Shown: positions 45,201-54,698 of the stretch, piece after piece
How the letters are laid out: every line of letters starts with the position of its first letter
How positions within the stretch are numbered: the first letter of the stretch is position 1
From: Rhizophagus clarus
Lineage: Eukaryota > Glomeromycota > Glomeromycetes > Glomerales > Glomeraceae
Assembly (NCBI GenBank): GCA_015698045.1
Contig: BLAL01000229.1
Span: 842,001-906,000 of the forward strand
Reading direction: 5' to 3'
Length of the DNA stretch: 64,000 nt
Translations under genes and position numbers: made by a program
Notes under the pieces: generated by a model
The model's input: only the letters and a program-made list of their open reading frames with translations
Told to the model about the DNA's origin: nothing
Databases searched by the model: none

Positions 45201-47935
45201 CTAAACAAGTGGTTTACCTTTATAACTCGGTGCTCATTCCTAAACTCGAATACCGTATGCAAGTTACTCACCTTTCAGCACCGGATTGTTATGCTGCTAC
45301 ACGATCCGTACGCTCTCTCGTCAAGCATAAGGCTAACTTTTCCCGTTCTCTTCCCAATCCTATACTTTACCTTTCCCAAGCTTTAGGCTTGGTTAATTTA
45401 TCTTCTCATTTGATACAATGTCATGTTAATAATTTATTTTTGATGGCTAATTCTTCTACACCTTTTATTCAGCGTTTGTTTATTTATAGATTAATGTTGA
45501 TACAGTTTAGGTTTTTGATTCCTATTTCTCCTTTGAAGGTGGATGATTGGTCCTTATGGTCCAATATGAACATTTTTAAATGTGATTATATCGCGTGCAC
45601 TATTGCTTCCATGGTTTCTACCCCCTTCCGCTTGCAACATGCTCAATTTTCCTCAACGTGTCCGGACCTTACTCTTCCCGGCAATACGCCTTTATACTCG
45701 TGTATGAGCCTGCAGGTTTTTAAAGCTTGCCTCAAGGTCCTTCGAAAACGTCACCTTTATTATTTATCACAATTAATTGCGCCATCTGGCTCTCATCTCA
45801 TTTCTTGGACTGCTTATCGGACTGCCTATATTGCCCAACTTGAGGATAAGCGTGGCCGTTCTCTCCCTCACAAATGGTACTTGGACATCAAGACCCATAC
45901 GACCATTCCCGGCTCTCATGATCAGTTGTCTGATCAATATGTATGCCCTCCTGCTGTTACCTCTTCTATTGTCTTGCTTCCCGGTGCTACTACATCGCAA
46001 AAGAATCGGCATTGGCTTATCACGCTTGATGGTAATGGCGCTCCTCTCTTCGGCAAACAGCTTAGCGTCCAACCTAAGAAAGATACCTGTGTGATTGTTC
46101 ACTGGATATCTGACTGTCTCTCTTCTCCGGGTGATGTTGTCCGCCTTCGTCCCTGTCCAGGCTGTGACGCACATGTTTTGTTTCCTTCAGCTAGTAAATA
46201 TTCTGCCGTTCCGCCTCGCTGCACCTTCAAGATTTCTTTGTTGCGATCCATGATTTTGCCTACAAATTGTGAACGCATTCGTCAATCTACCTTGGAAGTC
46301 ATTTCTCCTCATACTTGGGCTGATCTTAGTATCACAGTTATTCCTTATTACCGGCGTCTTGATCTCTTGCCAGATTTTTCCTCTTCTTCCTCTGTTATTG
46401 TGGATGATCTTATAGTGTCTCCCTTTATAGAAAATCAATTTTTGTTTTCTTCAATAGTTCCCCTCCCGTCAGGCTCTCACTATCGTTATTATACCGATGG
46501 TTCTTTGACTAACCTCGGAACACCTGAAGTCTCGATGGGTTGGTCTTGGGTTCAAATAATCCCCGATGCTGGGTATCTCAACTCTGTTGCTACTTATGCG
46601 CACGGTACTATACAGAACTGGCCTTCCTCTACCCGAGCTGAAGCTGCTGCAATTTACGCTGCTTTAAGCGTCACTCCAGCTGATTCTGCTGTTACTATTT
46701 ACACGGACTCCCAGGCTGCCATTGATGGTTTACGACTATGTGCTTCTTCTTCCTACTCTAATAGTCGTCTATTTTATAAATCTACTAACTTCGAGCTGTG
46801 GGCTTCTATTGAGCGACTCGTTCACTCCAAAAATCTCGCGGTCTCTCCCGTCAAAGTCAAAGGTCATGACGGCAACTACTGGAACGAATTTGCTGATTCC
46901 CTTGCGAATTCCGCTCATCACTCTGATACGGCTCCTCTTTTGCCCGTGGACGCTTACACTTCCTCGCATCCTATCCGTCTGGTGTATGACAATGTGGTTT
47001 GTGAATCTAATCCCAGGCGGCTTTTCAAGCTCCACTCCCAGGCCACCTTTTTGAAGGACCTTTTATCTCTCAAACGTTTTCAATTTATATACTGCTTGTT
47101 TGATAACGACGACTATGTAGTGGACTGGGAACTTACCTGGTTTACTCTTAATTTTTCCCCGGCTCATGATGCTTCTTTCCAGGCTTCTCACGCCACAAGA
47201 CATTACGCCTTCAAGTTTAAACTCTTCCTCGATGACTTGCCTCTCCTGGAAAAGTTAAAAGTCACCCGTTCCGATCTTTATATTGATCTTCTTACATGCC
47301 GTTCGTGTCGTGATCGTATGGAGGACTTGATGCACTTGATCCTTTGCTCTAAACGCCGATCCGTCATGCATCAGATATTGCAATCTTATCAAAATCATCT
47401 ATTTTCTAAGCTTCGTGAAGCCGGTGAAATGGCTGATCACGATCCTACACCCTTGCTCAGGAAACTCTCTTCTCTTTCTTGTTGGACCATCTCTTCTTCT
47501 AACTGGTCCTCTTACGCGCTCATCCGGGGTTGCTTACCTACCATGTTTATTGACTTATTTGTTGAATTATCTATTCCCAGGCCATCTGCTATGAAGGTCG
47601 TAGCTGCGATACATAACAATTTCATCCAGAAGCTCAGGAAACACATCTGGAATCCGCGCACTTATGACAAGAGTAAATGGGAAGACGTGATGAACATTAC
47701 CTTTAAATTGAAAACTTCTCCTCGGCCTTCTAATTTGCCTGCCACTACGTATGTGCCTTACTCCTCTTTACCTCCTCCGACCCATCTCGTGACTTCACGT
47801 GACTCCGAAGTTGATTGGATCAAGAACTCGATGACTCAAGGTTTGCCATGGTATAAACATTTGTCGGGTTTTATGGGTCGTCTAACGGTGCTACTTAATA
47901 ACAGCTTTTGCAGGATGGGATGTCGATTTTTATAG
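42296..47935 (+). CDS. LINE ORF2: AP-endonuclease, reverse transcriptase and RNase H polyprotein
   Basis: 1879 residues. APE-type endonuclease: SLNINGL (~48), GDFNMH (~193), SRIDYVW (~252), SDHNPV (~281); the position usually held by Glu (ET) reads VVDTH (~77), a conservative Asp. Reverse transcriptase: NGKAPGPS (~603), ISKAFDSVN (~737), GIDQGEVISP (~793), catalytic FMDD (~850; most LINEs have FADD). RNase H: YTDGS (~1398), RAEAAA (~1446), TDSQAA (~1470), NEFADSLAN (~1529), giving the D-E-D-D set. A C-terminal CRSC...HLILC zinc-binding motif (~1668-1684) is typical of I/Tad-like elements. The frame is uninterrupted, so the product may be active in target-primed reverse transcription. Confidence 0.92.
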   Translation: MTDNNFNYDSFVRNPPNPIDIDDLTLQDSLFSSVSPSLSPCNSFNISSLNINGLKMFSQNKIELLNDFFSLKHISFGGVVDTHIHPKQMHFLSKRLSNYTVFSSVLDTSQHVRSSGGVSLFIENSLASHVHTYTSLSSRLLSVDLYFKGNIKLQIFVVYIPPPSDQFLRDETIDLLISALSDAKRLGFHHAVCGDFNMHLDQFYPIFFNQPQIASKRIHRLFNFLLSNGYVDFTPINFSSTSLGTFHRADIISRIDYVWSCPLLKRFLLTSVIFDVRDLSLSDHNPVITYYDSSFLSSSLKPARARQLQRCSRRIFSFDSVTPSQWEDFSAHVDNLCTISSPNVFASWHVNRMCEFLHTNIIAGANAILPARTVGNDYTPKLPKDLESLIQHYRFLNRVLHSIRLLRKYPHTFSSSHDRKWSGHLIRLNNIFNLYKSIFPSVPVLPSTLLSCRTDNFNSLYSTLSRASSLLRGLHLLKEKEFQDSSIKAHLASRDQNFDTDISSFISSALSRSRRRIVLDRVFIDHPTTPQLLTDPKGISDAVVKHFQNAVPIKSSPPSHISALPDRLRSEYSPMDSVSPDIYSSLLSPPSLEEWLSTVSSMPNGKAPGPSMITYEMLKHLGPTANSLLLILIRKCFATADIPDLWRQAMVFPIPKPHEWRCQLKNTRPITLLEVIRKSFVKLFYNRLSTVLATHNVLKGGNFAGLPGGSCRDPIITLESIIHDANHTNSPLWILSQDISKAFDSVNLTMLKFALERIRLPATAITLILSLFMNRSNRVFTAHGETSSYRVRIGIDQGEVISPLLWVIYIDPLLTVLKSEMLDPYVLRSPSLTSADTVSIPDISINNLVFMDDSTLISSSKAGLEHMLSITEEFYALNNTSANHQKYVLISNSLPLTTTSTILPVEFHLSLSSLNDISSISVTPLSITSSFRFLGVWFNIKGSRDFVRKQIASECNSFAATLRPAKLSAKQVVYLYNSVLIPKLEYRMQVTHLSAPDCYAATRSVRSLVKHKANFSRSLPNPILYLSQALGLVNLSSHLIQCHVNNLFLMANSSTPFIQRLFIYRLMLIQFRFLIPISPLKVDDWSLWSNMNIFKCDYIACTIASMVSTPFRLQHAQFSSTCPDLTLPGNTPLYSCMSLQVFKACLKVLRKRHLYYLSQLIAPSGSHLISWTAYRTAYIAQLEDKRGRSLPHKWYLDIKTHTTIPGSHDQLSDQYVCPPAVTSSIVLLPGATTSQKNRHWLITLDGNGAPLFGKQLSVQPKKDTCVIVHWISDCLSSPGDVVRLRPCPGCDAHVLFPSASKYSAVPPRCTFKISLLRSMILPTNCERIRQSTLEVISPHTWADLSITVIPYYRRLDLLPDFSSSSSVIVDDLIVSPFIENQFLFSSIVPLPSGSHYRYYTDGSLTNLGTPEVSMGWSWVQIIPDAGYLNSVATYAHGTIQNWPSSTRAEAAAIYAALSVTPADSAVTIYTDSQAAIDGLRLCASSSYSNSRLFYKSTNFELWASIERLVHSKNLAVSPVKVKGHDGNYWNEFADSLANSAHHSDTAPLLPVDAYTSSHPIRLVYDNVVCESNPRRLFKLHSQATFLKDLLSLKRFQFIYCLFDNDDYVVDWELTWFTLNFSPAHDASFQASHATRHYAFKFKLFLDDLPLLEKLKVTRSDLYIDLLTCRSCRDRMEDLMHLILCSKRRSVMHQILQSYQNHLFSKLREAGEMADHDPTPLLRKLSSLSCWTISSSNWSSYALIRGCLPTMFIDLFVELSIPRPSAMKVVAAIHNNFIQKLRKHIWNPRTYDKSKWEDVMNITFKLKTSPRPSNLPATTYVPYSSLPPPTHLVTSRDSEVDWIKNSMTQGLPWYKHLSGFMGRLTVLLNNSFCRMGCRFL

Positions 47936-48843
47936 TGGGCGTGTTATCTGTTATTTTGTTAGCATAGTTGCTTCTACTTTGGTTGGAATATATCAAGGGG
48001 GAAGATCTAGGGAAATTTAGTGTAATGCGATTATTCTTTTAGTTTAATTTTATTACTTTATTTTTACTTAGGAGACTATATAGTTTTGTTTTTAGTTAGT
48101 TTTATTTTCTTTTGTTTCTTTTTATTTTATGTAAATTGTATCAAGTTAATAATGATTAATAAAGATAAAGGCTACTATGCCGCGTTTGTCTTGAATTTAA
48201 ATTCTTTCTTAAAGAAATTATAGATATTAGTCATATGAACCTATTGGCAACAAAGTCCCAAAAATCATAGCGGCTTCTACCATTAATATTGTAGTAGGCG
48301 CAGTTTCTATCTCGGCGTATGTCAACAAGTTCGTCCATCATAGCCCAGTTTCAATGGATGTTATAGTGGGAATGACGTGAACGTGTGTGGCAAGGCATTA
48401 TTAGTTTAGATTTGATTTTTATAATTTGATTTTGGGATGAGTAAAAATTTGAAAGAAAGTCGTAAAATGTCACTTTAAATAAAATTTGAACAATACCTCT
48501 TTGGTTTGATTTTATTTCTTGTTTCAATTAAAATTTAATTTATTACACTTTTCATCATTAAACATATTAATTAAATCATGTACATGTTTAATTGTTTTAA
48601 ATATAAATATCAATATATCATATTTAAAAATAAAACAATTTATTATTAGCACATTCTATTGAATTTTAAATATTTCGCATACATTTCTTAAAAAAATTAA
48701 TTTTTTTTAATCAATTTAATTAAAAATAATTATATTCTGATTAAATATTTTGCGTACATTTCTTAAAAAAATCATAAAAAAAATCTTGTACATCGTACAT
48801 GCAATTACTAAATATCATCCCCTTGTGATAAATAAAAAATTAC

Positions 48844-48962
48844 GCAACACAAATTCAACACAAATTCAACACAAATTTAACAAATTTAACGAAATTTGGC
48901 CAAAATTAATAATTTTTTACCAGAATTATCAACACAAATTGAACACAAATTGAATACAAGTT
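48844..48962. repeat. Short minisatellite, (acacaaattca)n
   Basis: Repeated acacaaattcaac/acacaaattgaac words over about 120 bp within the composite element. Confidence 0.65.
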
Positions 48963-49240
48963 TCAGTCACGATTTATTTATGTCACGCCCGCGTTGTTGA
49001 TAATTAATCTGCATGATATGATTGTGCATATAGTATCGTATTTTCTGGCCAATCAAAATTAGGCTGATCCTTGCATGTGATTTAATCTGCACGCGTTTTT
49101 TGTCCTATTTATTTTTTGTCTCTTTATTTCTTTATTTTTTTGTTCAATATTTTTCTCTTCTTTTTATTATTTCTTTATCCTTTTGTTCAATATTTTTTAA
49201 TTATATACAGAATATTTACATATATTTCATAATTTATTGC

Positions 49241-50040
49241 TTTGCAGGTATAGAAATATTTGTTTATTAATAATAATTATTTCATTATTTTTTACTTCTT
49301 TTTTACTTTGTATCGTAATACTGACAATAATATACATGTTTCCTTTATTTCTTTTTACTTGTATTTTAATACTAACGATCGATACTAATAATACTAATTA
49401 TGTTTTTTTTACTCCTTTTACTTAATACTAACAACATATTTATTTTTTATTTTGTCTCCCCTTTCTTTTATTTTTAGTTTATTCTTTGCAGGTATAGAAA
49501 TATTTGTTTATTAATACTAATTATTTTCATTTTCTTTTTACCTCTGTTACTTTGTGTCATAATACTAACAATAATATCCATATTTCCTTTATTCCTTTTT
49601 ACTTTTACTTCAATACTAACGATACTAACAATACTAATTATGTTTTTTTTACTCCTTTTACTTAATACCAACAACATGTTTATTTTTCCTCTTTCTTTTA
49701 TTTTTAGTTTATTCTTTGCAGGTATAGAAATATTTGTTTATCAATACTAATTGTTTTAATACTAACGTGTTTTTTACCCTAATTGTTACTTTATATCGTA
49801 ATACTAACAATACTATCTACGTTTCCTTTTTTTCTTTTACTTGTACTTTAATACTAACGATAATATCCATGTTTCTACTGTTTCTTTAACTCTTTTTACT
49901 CTAATATTAACAACACTAACAATACTAACAATATTTCTTTTATCTTTATATCTAATACCAACGTTACTATAGCTGTTTCTCTTCTTTTTACATCTAATTG
50001 TATCGTTACTCTTTCTTTTTTTACTTTTATATATTCTGTA
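49241..50040. repeat. ~240-bp tandem repeat with TACTAAC words
   Basis: The landmark tttgcaggtatagaaatatttg recurs at 49241, 49485 and 49715 (periods 244 and 230), then decays. Each unit contains several aatactaac(g/a)a words, which resemble the fungal intron branch site TACTAAC, and a CAG|GTATAG that looks like joined acceptor and donor. No convincing exon is present. Confidence 0.7.
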
Positions 50041-50109
50041 TATAGTAATAAATACTTGTAATTTTTTATAATTTAATTCATATTATATCTAATAAAATAT
50101 ACATTATAT

Positions 50110-50510
50110 AAACTTATAGTACAAAAATGAATTTTGAAACATTACAAAATATTTATGTAAAATTACGAATCGTCAAAATATTTTAAAAAGTTGCGAAATA
50201 TTATGCAATAAAATTACACAATATTACGAACCGTAAAATTACGCATATCGTAATATTTCGAAATATTTTAAAAAGTTACAAAATATTACGCTTACGCAAA
50301 CTTGCGGCGGGTCTGAAAACTTACAAAATATTATGTAAAATTACGAAATATTGTGAATGCGTAAAATTACGGAATATTACGAACCGTAAAATTATGAAAC
50401 TTTGCATATCATAATATTTTGAAATATTTTAAAAAGTTACGAAATATTACTCTTCCGCAAACTTGCAGCGGGTCTGGAAACTTACGAAATATTACAATGC
50501 GTAATCTTGC
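50110..50510. repeat. Right subterminal array of the composite element
   Basis: Degenerate repeats of acgaaatattacg, gaaccgtaaaattacg and gcaaacttgc(g/a)gcgggtct words, related in vocabulary to the left array but with a different longer unit. Confidence 0.7.
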
Positions 50511-50541
50511 GCAACTTTTCGCACTATAAAATTTCCTGATG

Positions 50542-52305
50542 AATTAGCAAAAATTTAGTTATATAATTTATTTATTTGTTATCAAATTCATACAAATGCC
50601 CAAACATTAATGTTTTCAAATCCAAAAATTGACTAAAACCCAAAAATTGGTTAAATTTTAATAATTAGTAATAATTTGATAATATTGCAACAACCAGTGA
50701 TCAGAATTTGATGTTTTATAGCTTATTGGATTCGTCTTAACAAGACAAACATGTTGGTAGTAATTTCATAAATATTCGTGAAAAAGTGATTGAGAAATGA
50801 CGTTTTGAATGTTTATATTTATTATACAGATTATAATAATATAATTGCAAATGCAATTTTAGCCATAACTTCTTAATTACCTAAAATTATATTTGATTAC
50901 TTTGGCAATTAACTTTAAGGCAGTTAAATTATAGCCTAAAAAAGTTTCAAGCTTCACCCAAACTTCTGTGGCTTCGCCTGAGGCTTTAAAGTCTGATATC
51001 ACCAAATTTACTATATGATCGGTAATGATCGGTAAGGTGATATAAGAATGACCGCTATGCTATGTAGCGTACGATGTGCTATATATATATGTAGGGTATC
51101 ATCTATACGTTATACACAGATATGACGCATGCATATGACCTTGCATTAAAGTAAGGAGGTGTATTGTATAACACATATTTATCATGTGATCTAGATGTTG
51201 TCTAGTTATTTGTCAACTTTGTACCATGTCAACTGGTACATATCATACCGTATGCTATATACATAGCTTACCGTACGCTACATGTTTTCTATATAATTGT
51301 ACTGTACTGTATGAATTTTATTTCAATTAACCGTACAATACAGTTTAGCTTTTCGTACAGTACAGTTTATCCATACGCCTTCAATAAATAAATCACATTC
51401 CCAAAATATTTACAAACATTTTTCACATTATTTACTAACCTTTTTCCCAAAGCAAAAACTGTTAAAAATGTCAGAAATTCATTTATTTATATAGATGCAC
51501 TACAATAAAATCTAGTATTATGAGTGAATTTATATAATAACAAATTATATACTTCAAATAATCTTATATGTTATTTTTTTTAAAGGAATCTTGTAGTAAA
51601 CATTAAATTTTTAATTTAATATATTTTAAAAGGTTAAGTAAACTTGTTTTTTATTTTGTATATATAATCATAAAATTCAAATACTTATATGGTATACAAT
51701 CTTAAAATTAGTAATTTGTATTAAGTTATTAGAACATATATAAGTAAAAAAGGATTTTTTTTAACTAATCCTTATTAATAAATTCATTATAATTATTTTA
51801 TTACAAGTATAAACGGGTCGAATCTTTAATATTAAATATACTAATATAGCAAGTTTTTGGTATGAAGTATAAACAAAGTTTATGTATATCATCGCACTGT
51901 AAAAAGAAACTACTAATTTAGTCAAACTGTTAAATAACCGTTTATGTGCCAAGAAAATGATGTACTGGCTTTGTCGTCACAATTTAGCAATCAGCCAGCC
52001 AAAAATTTAGTCATGTGACATTCAGGTGGTTCAGCCAACATTTTAATTGGCAATAATTCCGTGAGAAAAAAGCTTATTTTGTTAGATATATTTGGTCAGA
52101 TATGTTATTGATGATTCGGTATTAGTTTGTCACGTTTAGTAGTGTGCAGTTTCTCTCAAAGAAAATGACTTTCTATTTATGGAATATTTCCCAGCGATCA
52201 TATTGATATAATTCGACATTTTTCGCTTTTTTTTTTCATTATAAATTCTTTTCTCTTTTGTGCCTTTTTTTTTTAAAAAAAAAAAAAAAATTTCAATAAA
52301 AAAAA
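50542..52305. other. Intergenic region with an inverted repeat and GTAC-rich stretch
   Basis: No supported gene. Between about 51058 and 51292 two ~40-bp arms starting atgtagcgtacg are inverted relative to each other, a possible small element. A stretch to 51370 repeats gtac/cgtac words (tgtactgtactgtatg). The last few hundred bases should be the promoter of the gene at 52306. Confidence 0.45.
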
Positions 52306-52618
52306 ATGAACGCATCAAATACGATCTCGCGATTTGGCTCTAAAAATATTGCAATATGGTAAGTAATTTAAATAAATTTATCATATTACTTGATTACTGT
52401 ATTAACGTTATTATTAATGATTATTTAGGTTATCGGCATCAATAATTGGGGGAGTAACTCTCTACAGTCTTACTAAAGCTCAAGTACAAAGAACAGTTTT
52501 TCAATATGATTTATATTCGTATTCAAGTGGAAATATTGAAAATTTAAGAAGTGAATGGAAAAAGCAAAATAATGGTATTGGTTTGAAAGATGTAACCCGT
52601 TCTTGTGGTGGTGTTTGA
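52306..52618 (+). CDS. Small single-pass membrane protein, probably mitochondrial; unknown
   Basis: Two exons (52306-52358 and 52429-52618) with a 70-nt GT-AG intron encode 80 residues: MNASNTISRFGSKNIAIW, then a hydrophobic segment (LSASIIGGVTLYSL, ~19-32) and a hydrophilic C-terminus ending VTRSCGGV. I do not recognise the family. A short basic N-terminus, one membrane segment and a small size are typical of inner-membrane accessory or assembly proteins. Too short for most gene finders because exon 1 has only 17 codons. The neighbouring gene (bL19m, convergent) is also mitochondrial, but fungal neighbours need not be related. Confidence 0.7.
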
Positions 52619-53664
52619 GGTCTTTTTTTTTTTCTTTTAAAAAAGAAAAAAAAATTTATTATTTTTTTTTTTTTACTTACACCTTTTTATGTAGATTATT
52701 AAATTATTAGCTCTTCTCTTCTTTTCTTCACTTTACTTTTTTTTTCCGTTTGTATATAATATTTTAAAAAAAATTTCTCACGATATGTAAAATCATGATT
52801 GGGGTATTTTTTATTCACGGATTTCGCCAAATTACGGGATCTTTATTCACAATCGATTACGTTAGATTATGTTGGGGGACGACAGAACAAAAGATAATGT
52901 AGATCATCGATTTATTTAAATAAATTGTTTAAAAATATATTTTCTTCATTTATTCAAGTTAAAAAAGTTGAAATATCTATTTGTATTACAATTAGTAAAC
53001 TAATGAATCTGATTAGCGATAAACAGATAAACGCAATAGTAAAAATTTTTCATATATTAAAATTTTTGGATTATTGTGTAATGATCTGCATAAGATCAAG
53101 CGTTAGATAAATAAGATCATTTGTCCGTGCGTAATGATATTAGAGTAACGTTTATTATCTGGTCATTTAGTGTTGATGTAATATATTCTTGAAATGTCAA
53201 AGCGTGGGGAAGATAGGAATCGAAAATAAAATTATCGTGTTGTAAAGGAAAATAATTCAAAGTTTAAGGAATTCTTTAGTTTAATTATTTATTACATTCG
53301 AGGATATGAGGGTTGAATATGTGTTTATAATTAAACCTACTGATGTTATCAAATTCGCGTTATGAGTCCTTTTACGAGAAGCAAAGGTAGTTTATTAAAG
53401 AAATATTAGAACCCATTTTTTTTTTTTTTTTCGCAATTAAATTAACAAATTTATAGCGTTATACACGTTCTATTATTGGATTATACTTAGGTAAATTCGA
53501 GTTTATTTGATGTCAGTATTCCACCAGAAATACTTCATTTTTATCTATCCTATGATTCCTATCTATTACGAAAGAAAAAAAATATATATTAATAGTATGA
53601 AAATTCCGATTGCTACGAGTTAATAGTTGAATCAATCTACGGGAGGTTAAATGCTGGTGTATTA
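52619..53664. other. Convergent intergenic region
   Basis: Contains 3' ends of the 52306 gene and of bL19m, with A and T runs near 52630-52680 and 53420. No further feature supported. Confidence 0.5.
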
Positions 53665-54355
53665 TTATTTATTATTATTATTACTATTGGTACTTTGTTT
53701 AGAATTGACTTCCTTTCTTTCTCTTTCTCTTTTGAGTAGATCACTAATTTGAAAAGCTTTACCAGGTTGATCTCTTAAATAAAATAATTTGGCTCTTCTA
53801 TAACCTTCACCTCTTGATAAAATTTTAATTGATTTAATTAAAGGTGAATTAATAGAAAATCTTTGTTCTACCCCGACTTTTAATATAATATTTCTTAAAG
53901 TAAAATTTGTATCAACACCTCTTCTTCTAATACATATACAAATTCCTGCAAAAGCTGTCGTACTACTCTTAGCAGAAGAATTTTTAATTGATGACATTGA
54001 TGTATAGCTTTCTACTAATAATACATCTCCAGTTTTAATTCTATCTTTACCATGTTTAGCGAATAATTTAAATCTATCATCTGAAACTTTATTTCGATTT
54101 TCATAATTTATTACTTCCATTACATTTTTGTTATTTATTAACGGTTCTGAAAATTGTTTAGGAATTAGAATTGATCCTGGAGGTTCATATGTCGTTGCTT
54201 GAAAAGAGGAAGAGAAAAAAAAATTTTTAATTCAAAAAGTTCTGATTAAAAAATTACTTATGAAATTTTTTACCTTGAGGATTATTTGATAGTTTCTTAA
54301 TATGATTAATTAACGAGAATGAAGGGGTGCAAAATTTTTTCGAAAATTTCAACAT
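53665..54355 (-). CDS. Mitochondrial large-subunit ribosomal protein bL19m
   Basis: Two exons (54274-54355, 53665-54197) give 204 residues. The N-terminus MLKFSKKFCTPSFSLINH is a plausible mitochondrial presequence. The bL19 core shows GDVLLVESYTS, FAGICICIRRRG, TNFTLRNIILKVGVEQRFSI and RRAKLFYLRDQPGKAF, in the expected order. The C-terminus is Glu/Arg then polyasparagine. bL19 binds at the subunit interface of the large ribosomal subunit; yeast calls it Img1. Intron phase and both splice sites are canonical. Lies downstream of, and on the same strand as, the ENPP gene. Confidence 0.9.
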
Positions 54356-54698
54356 TTGTAAAATGAAAGAAATAACCGATAATCTATTTCACGATAATTT
54401 TTTTTTTAGATATGGGTCATGTGATTTTCTTCGGATTACTATTATCGAATATTTAAAATCTAACCATAGTTGGTAAAGCTTTTTATTTTTTTTTTTTTAT
54501 TTTTTTTTTTAGTAGTGTATATATGGATTACTAAAATTAATCTATGAAAATATAAATATACAACCAAATTATAACATTTTTCTGTTTCCTTCTTTTTTTT
54601 ACATTGTCAAACGATTAAATTCTAGAATTAGGTTAACGTGAAATTAAATTATAGAAACTTCATATATTAAATAAATAGTGTAACTATTGAAAATTGTT
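54356..54698. other. Spacer between ENPP 3' end and bL19m start
   Basis: Both genes are on the minus strand, so this holds the ENPP 3' end and the bL19m promoter. Long T runs near 54480-54510. Confidence 0.5.

Larger units (their letters stand above)
40019..48190 (+). mobile_element. Full-length, apparently intact LINE (APE-RT-RNase H)
   Basis: A perfect 15-bp duplication TTGAATTTAAATTCT flanks it at 40004-40018 and 48191-48205. It has a 101-nt leader, ORF1 (40120-42246), a 49-nt gap, ORF2 (42296-47935) and a 255-nt 3' region ending near aataaagataaaggctac without a poly(A). Both frames are open. It is distinctly GC-richer than the surroundings. Intact frames and an unmutated duplication indicate recent insertion. 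It lies in an intron of the Myb/SANT-like gene inside the 38581-50541 composite. Confidence 0.93.
39720..48398 (-). pseudogene. Myb/SANT-like DNA-binding gene, interrupted by the LINE
   Basis: Exon 1 (48241-48398) starts MPCHTRSRH and contains NWAMMDELVDIRRDRN and RSRYDFWDFVANR, a Myb/SANT-like (trihelix) pattern common in transposon-associated genes. Exon 2 (about 39898-39957) and exon 3 (about 39720-39827, TLGGSCERVPAKDIIANLER) lie beyond the LINE; phases join correctly across both introns. The LINE sits inside intron 1. A TGA precedes NWAMM in exon 1 (about 48349-48351), so this copy is also damaged unless translation starts at the internal MMDEL. Further exon-like sequence at 39470-39640 (AVTDTDVHAVQPEYYF) may be its 3' end. 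Probably a gene of the surrounding element. Confidence 0.6.
38581..50541. mobile_element. Composite element with 36-bp terminal inverted repeats
   Basis: CATCAGGAAATTTTATAG starts the left end at 38581 and its exact complement ends at 50541; the match extends to about 36 bp with three mismatches. Both ends continue into arrays rich in CGTAATATTACG-like palindromes (38640-39190; 50110-50510). Without the LINE the element is about 3.8 kb. It carries a disrupted Myb/SANT-like gene and a ~240-bp tandem repeat. No transposase is visible, and no clear target duplication flanks the ends, so superfamily is open; Myb/SANT genes accompany PIF/Harbinger transposases, but the ends do not fit that group well. 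Confidence 0.65.

Noticed and set aside
40133-47054. Numerous shorter open frames overlapping the LINE on both strands
   Set aside because: Shadow frames of the GC-richer ORF1 and ORF2; none has its own features.
38581-50541. PIF/Harbinger assignment of the composite element from its Myb/SANT-like gene
   Set aside because: No TWA-type duplication flanks the ends, the CATCAGG termini are atypical, and no DDE transposase is visible.
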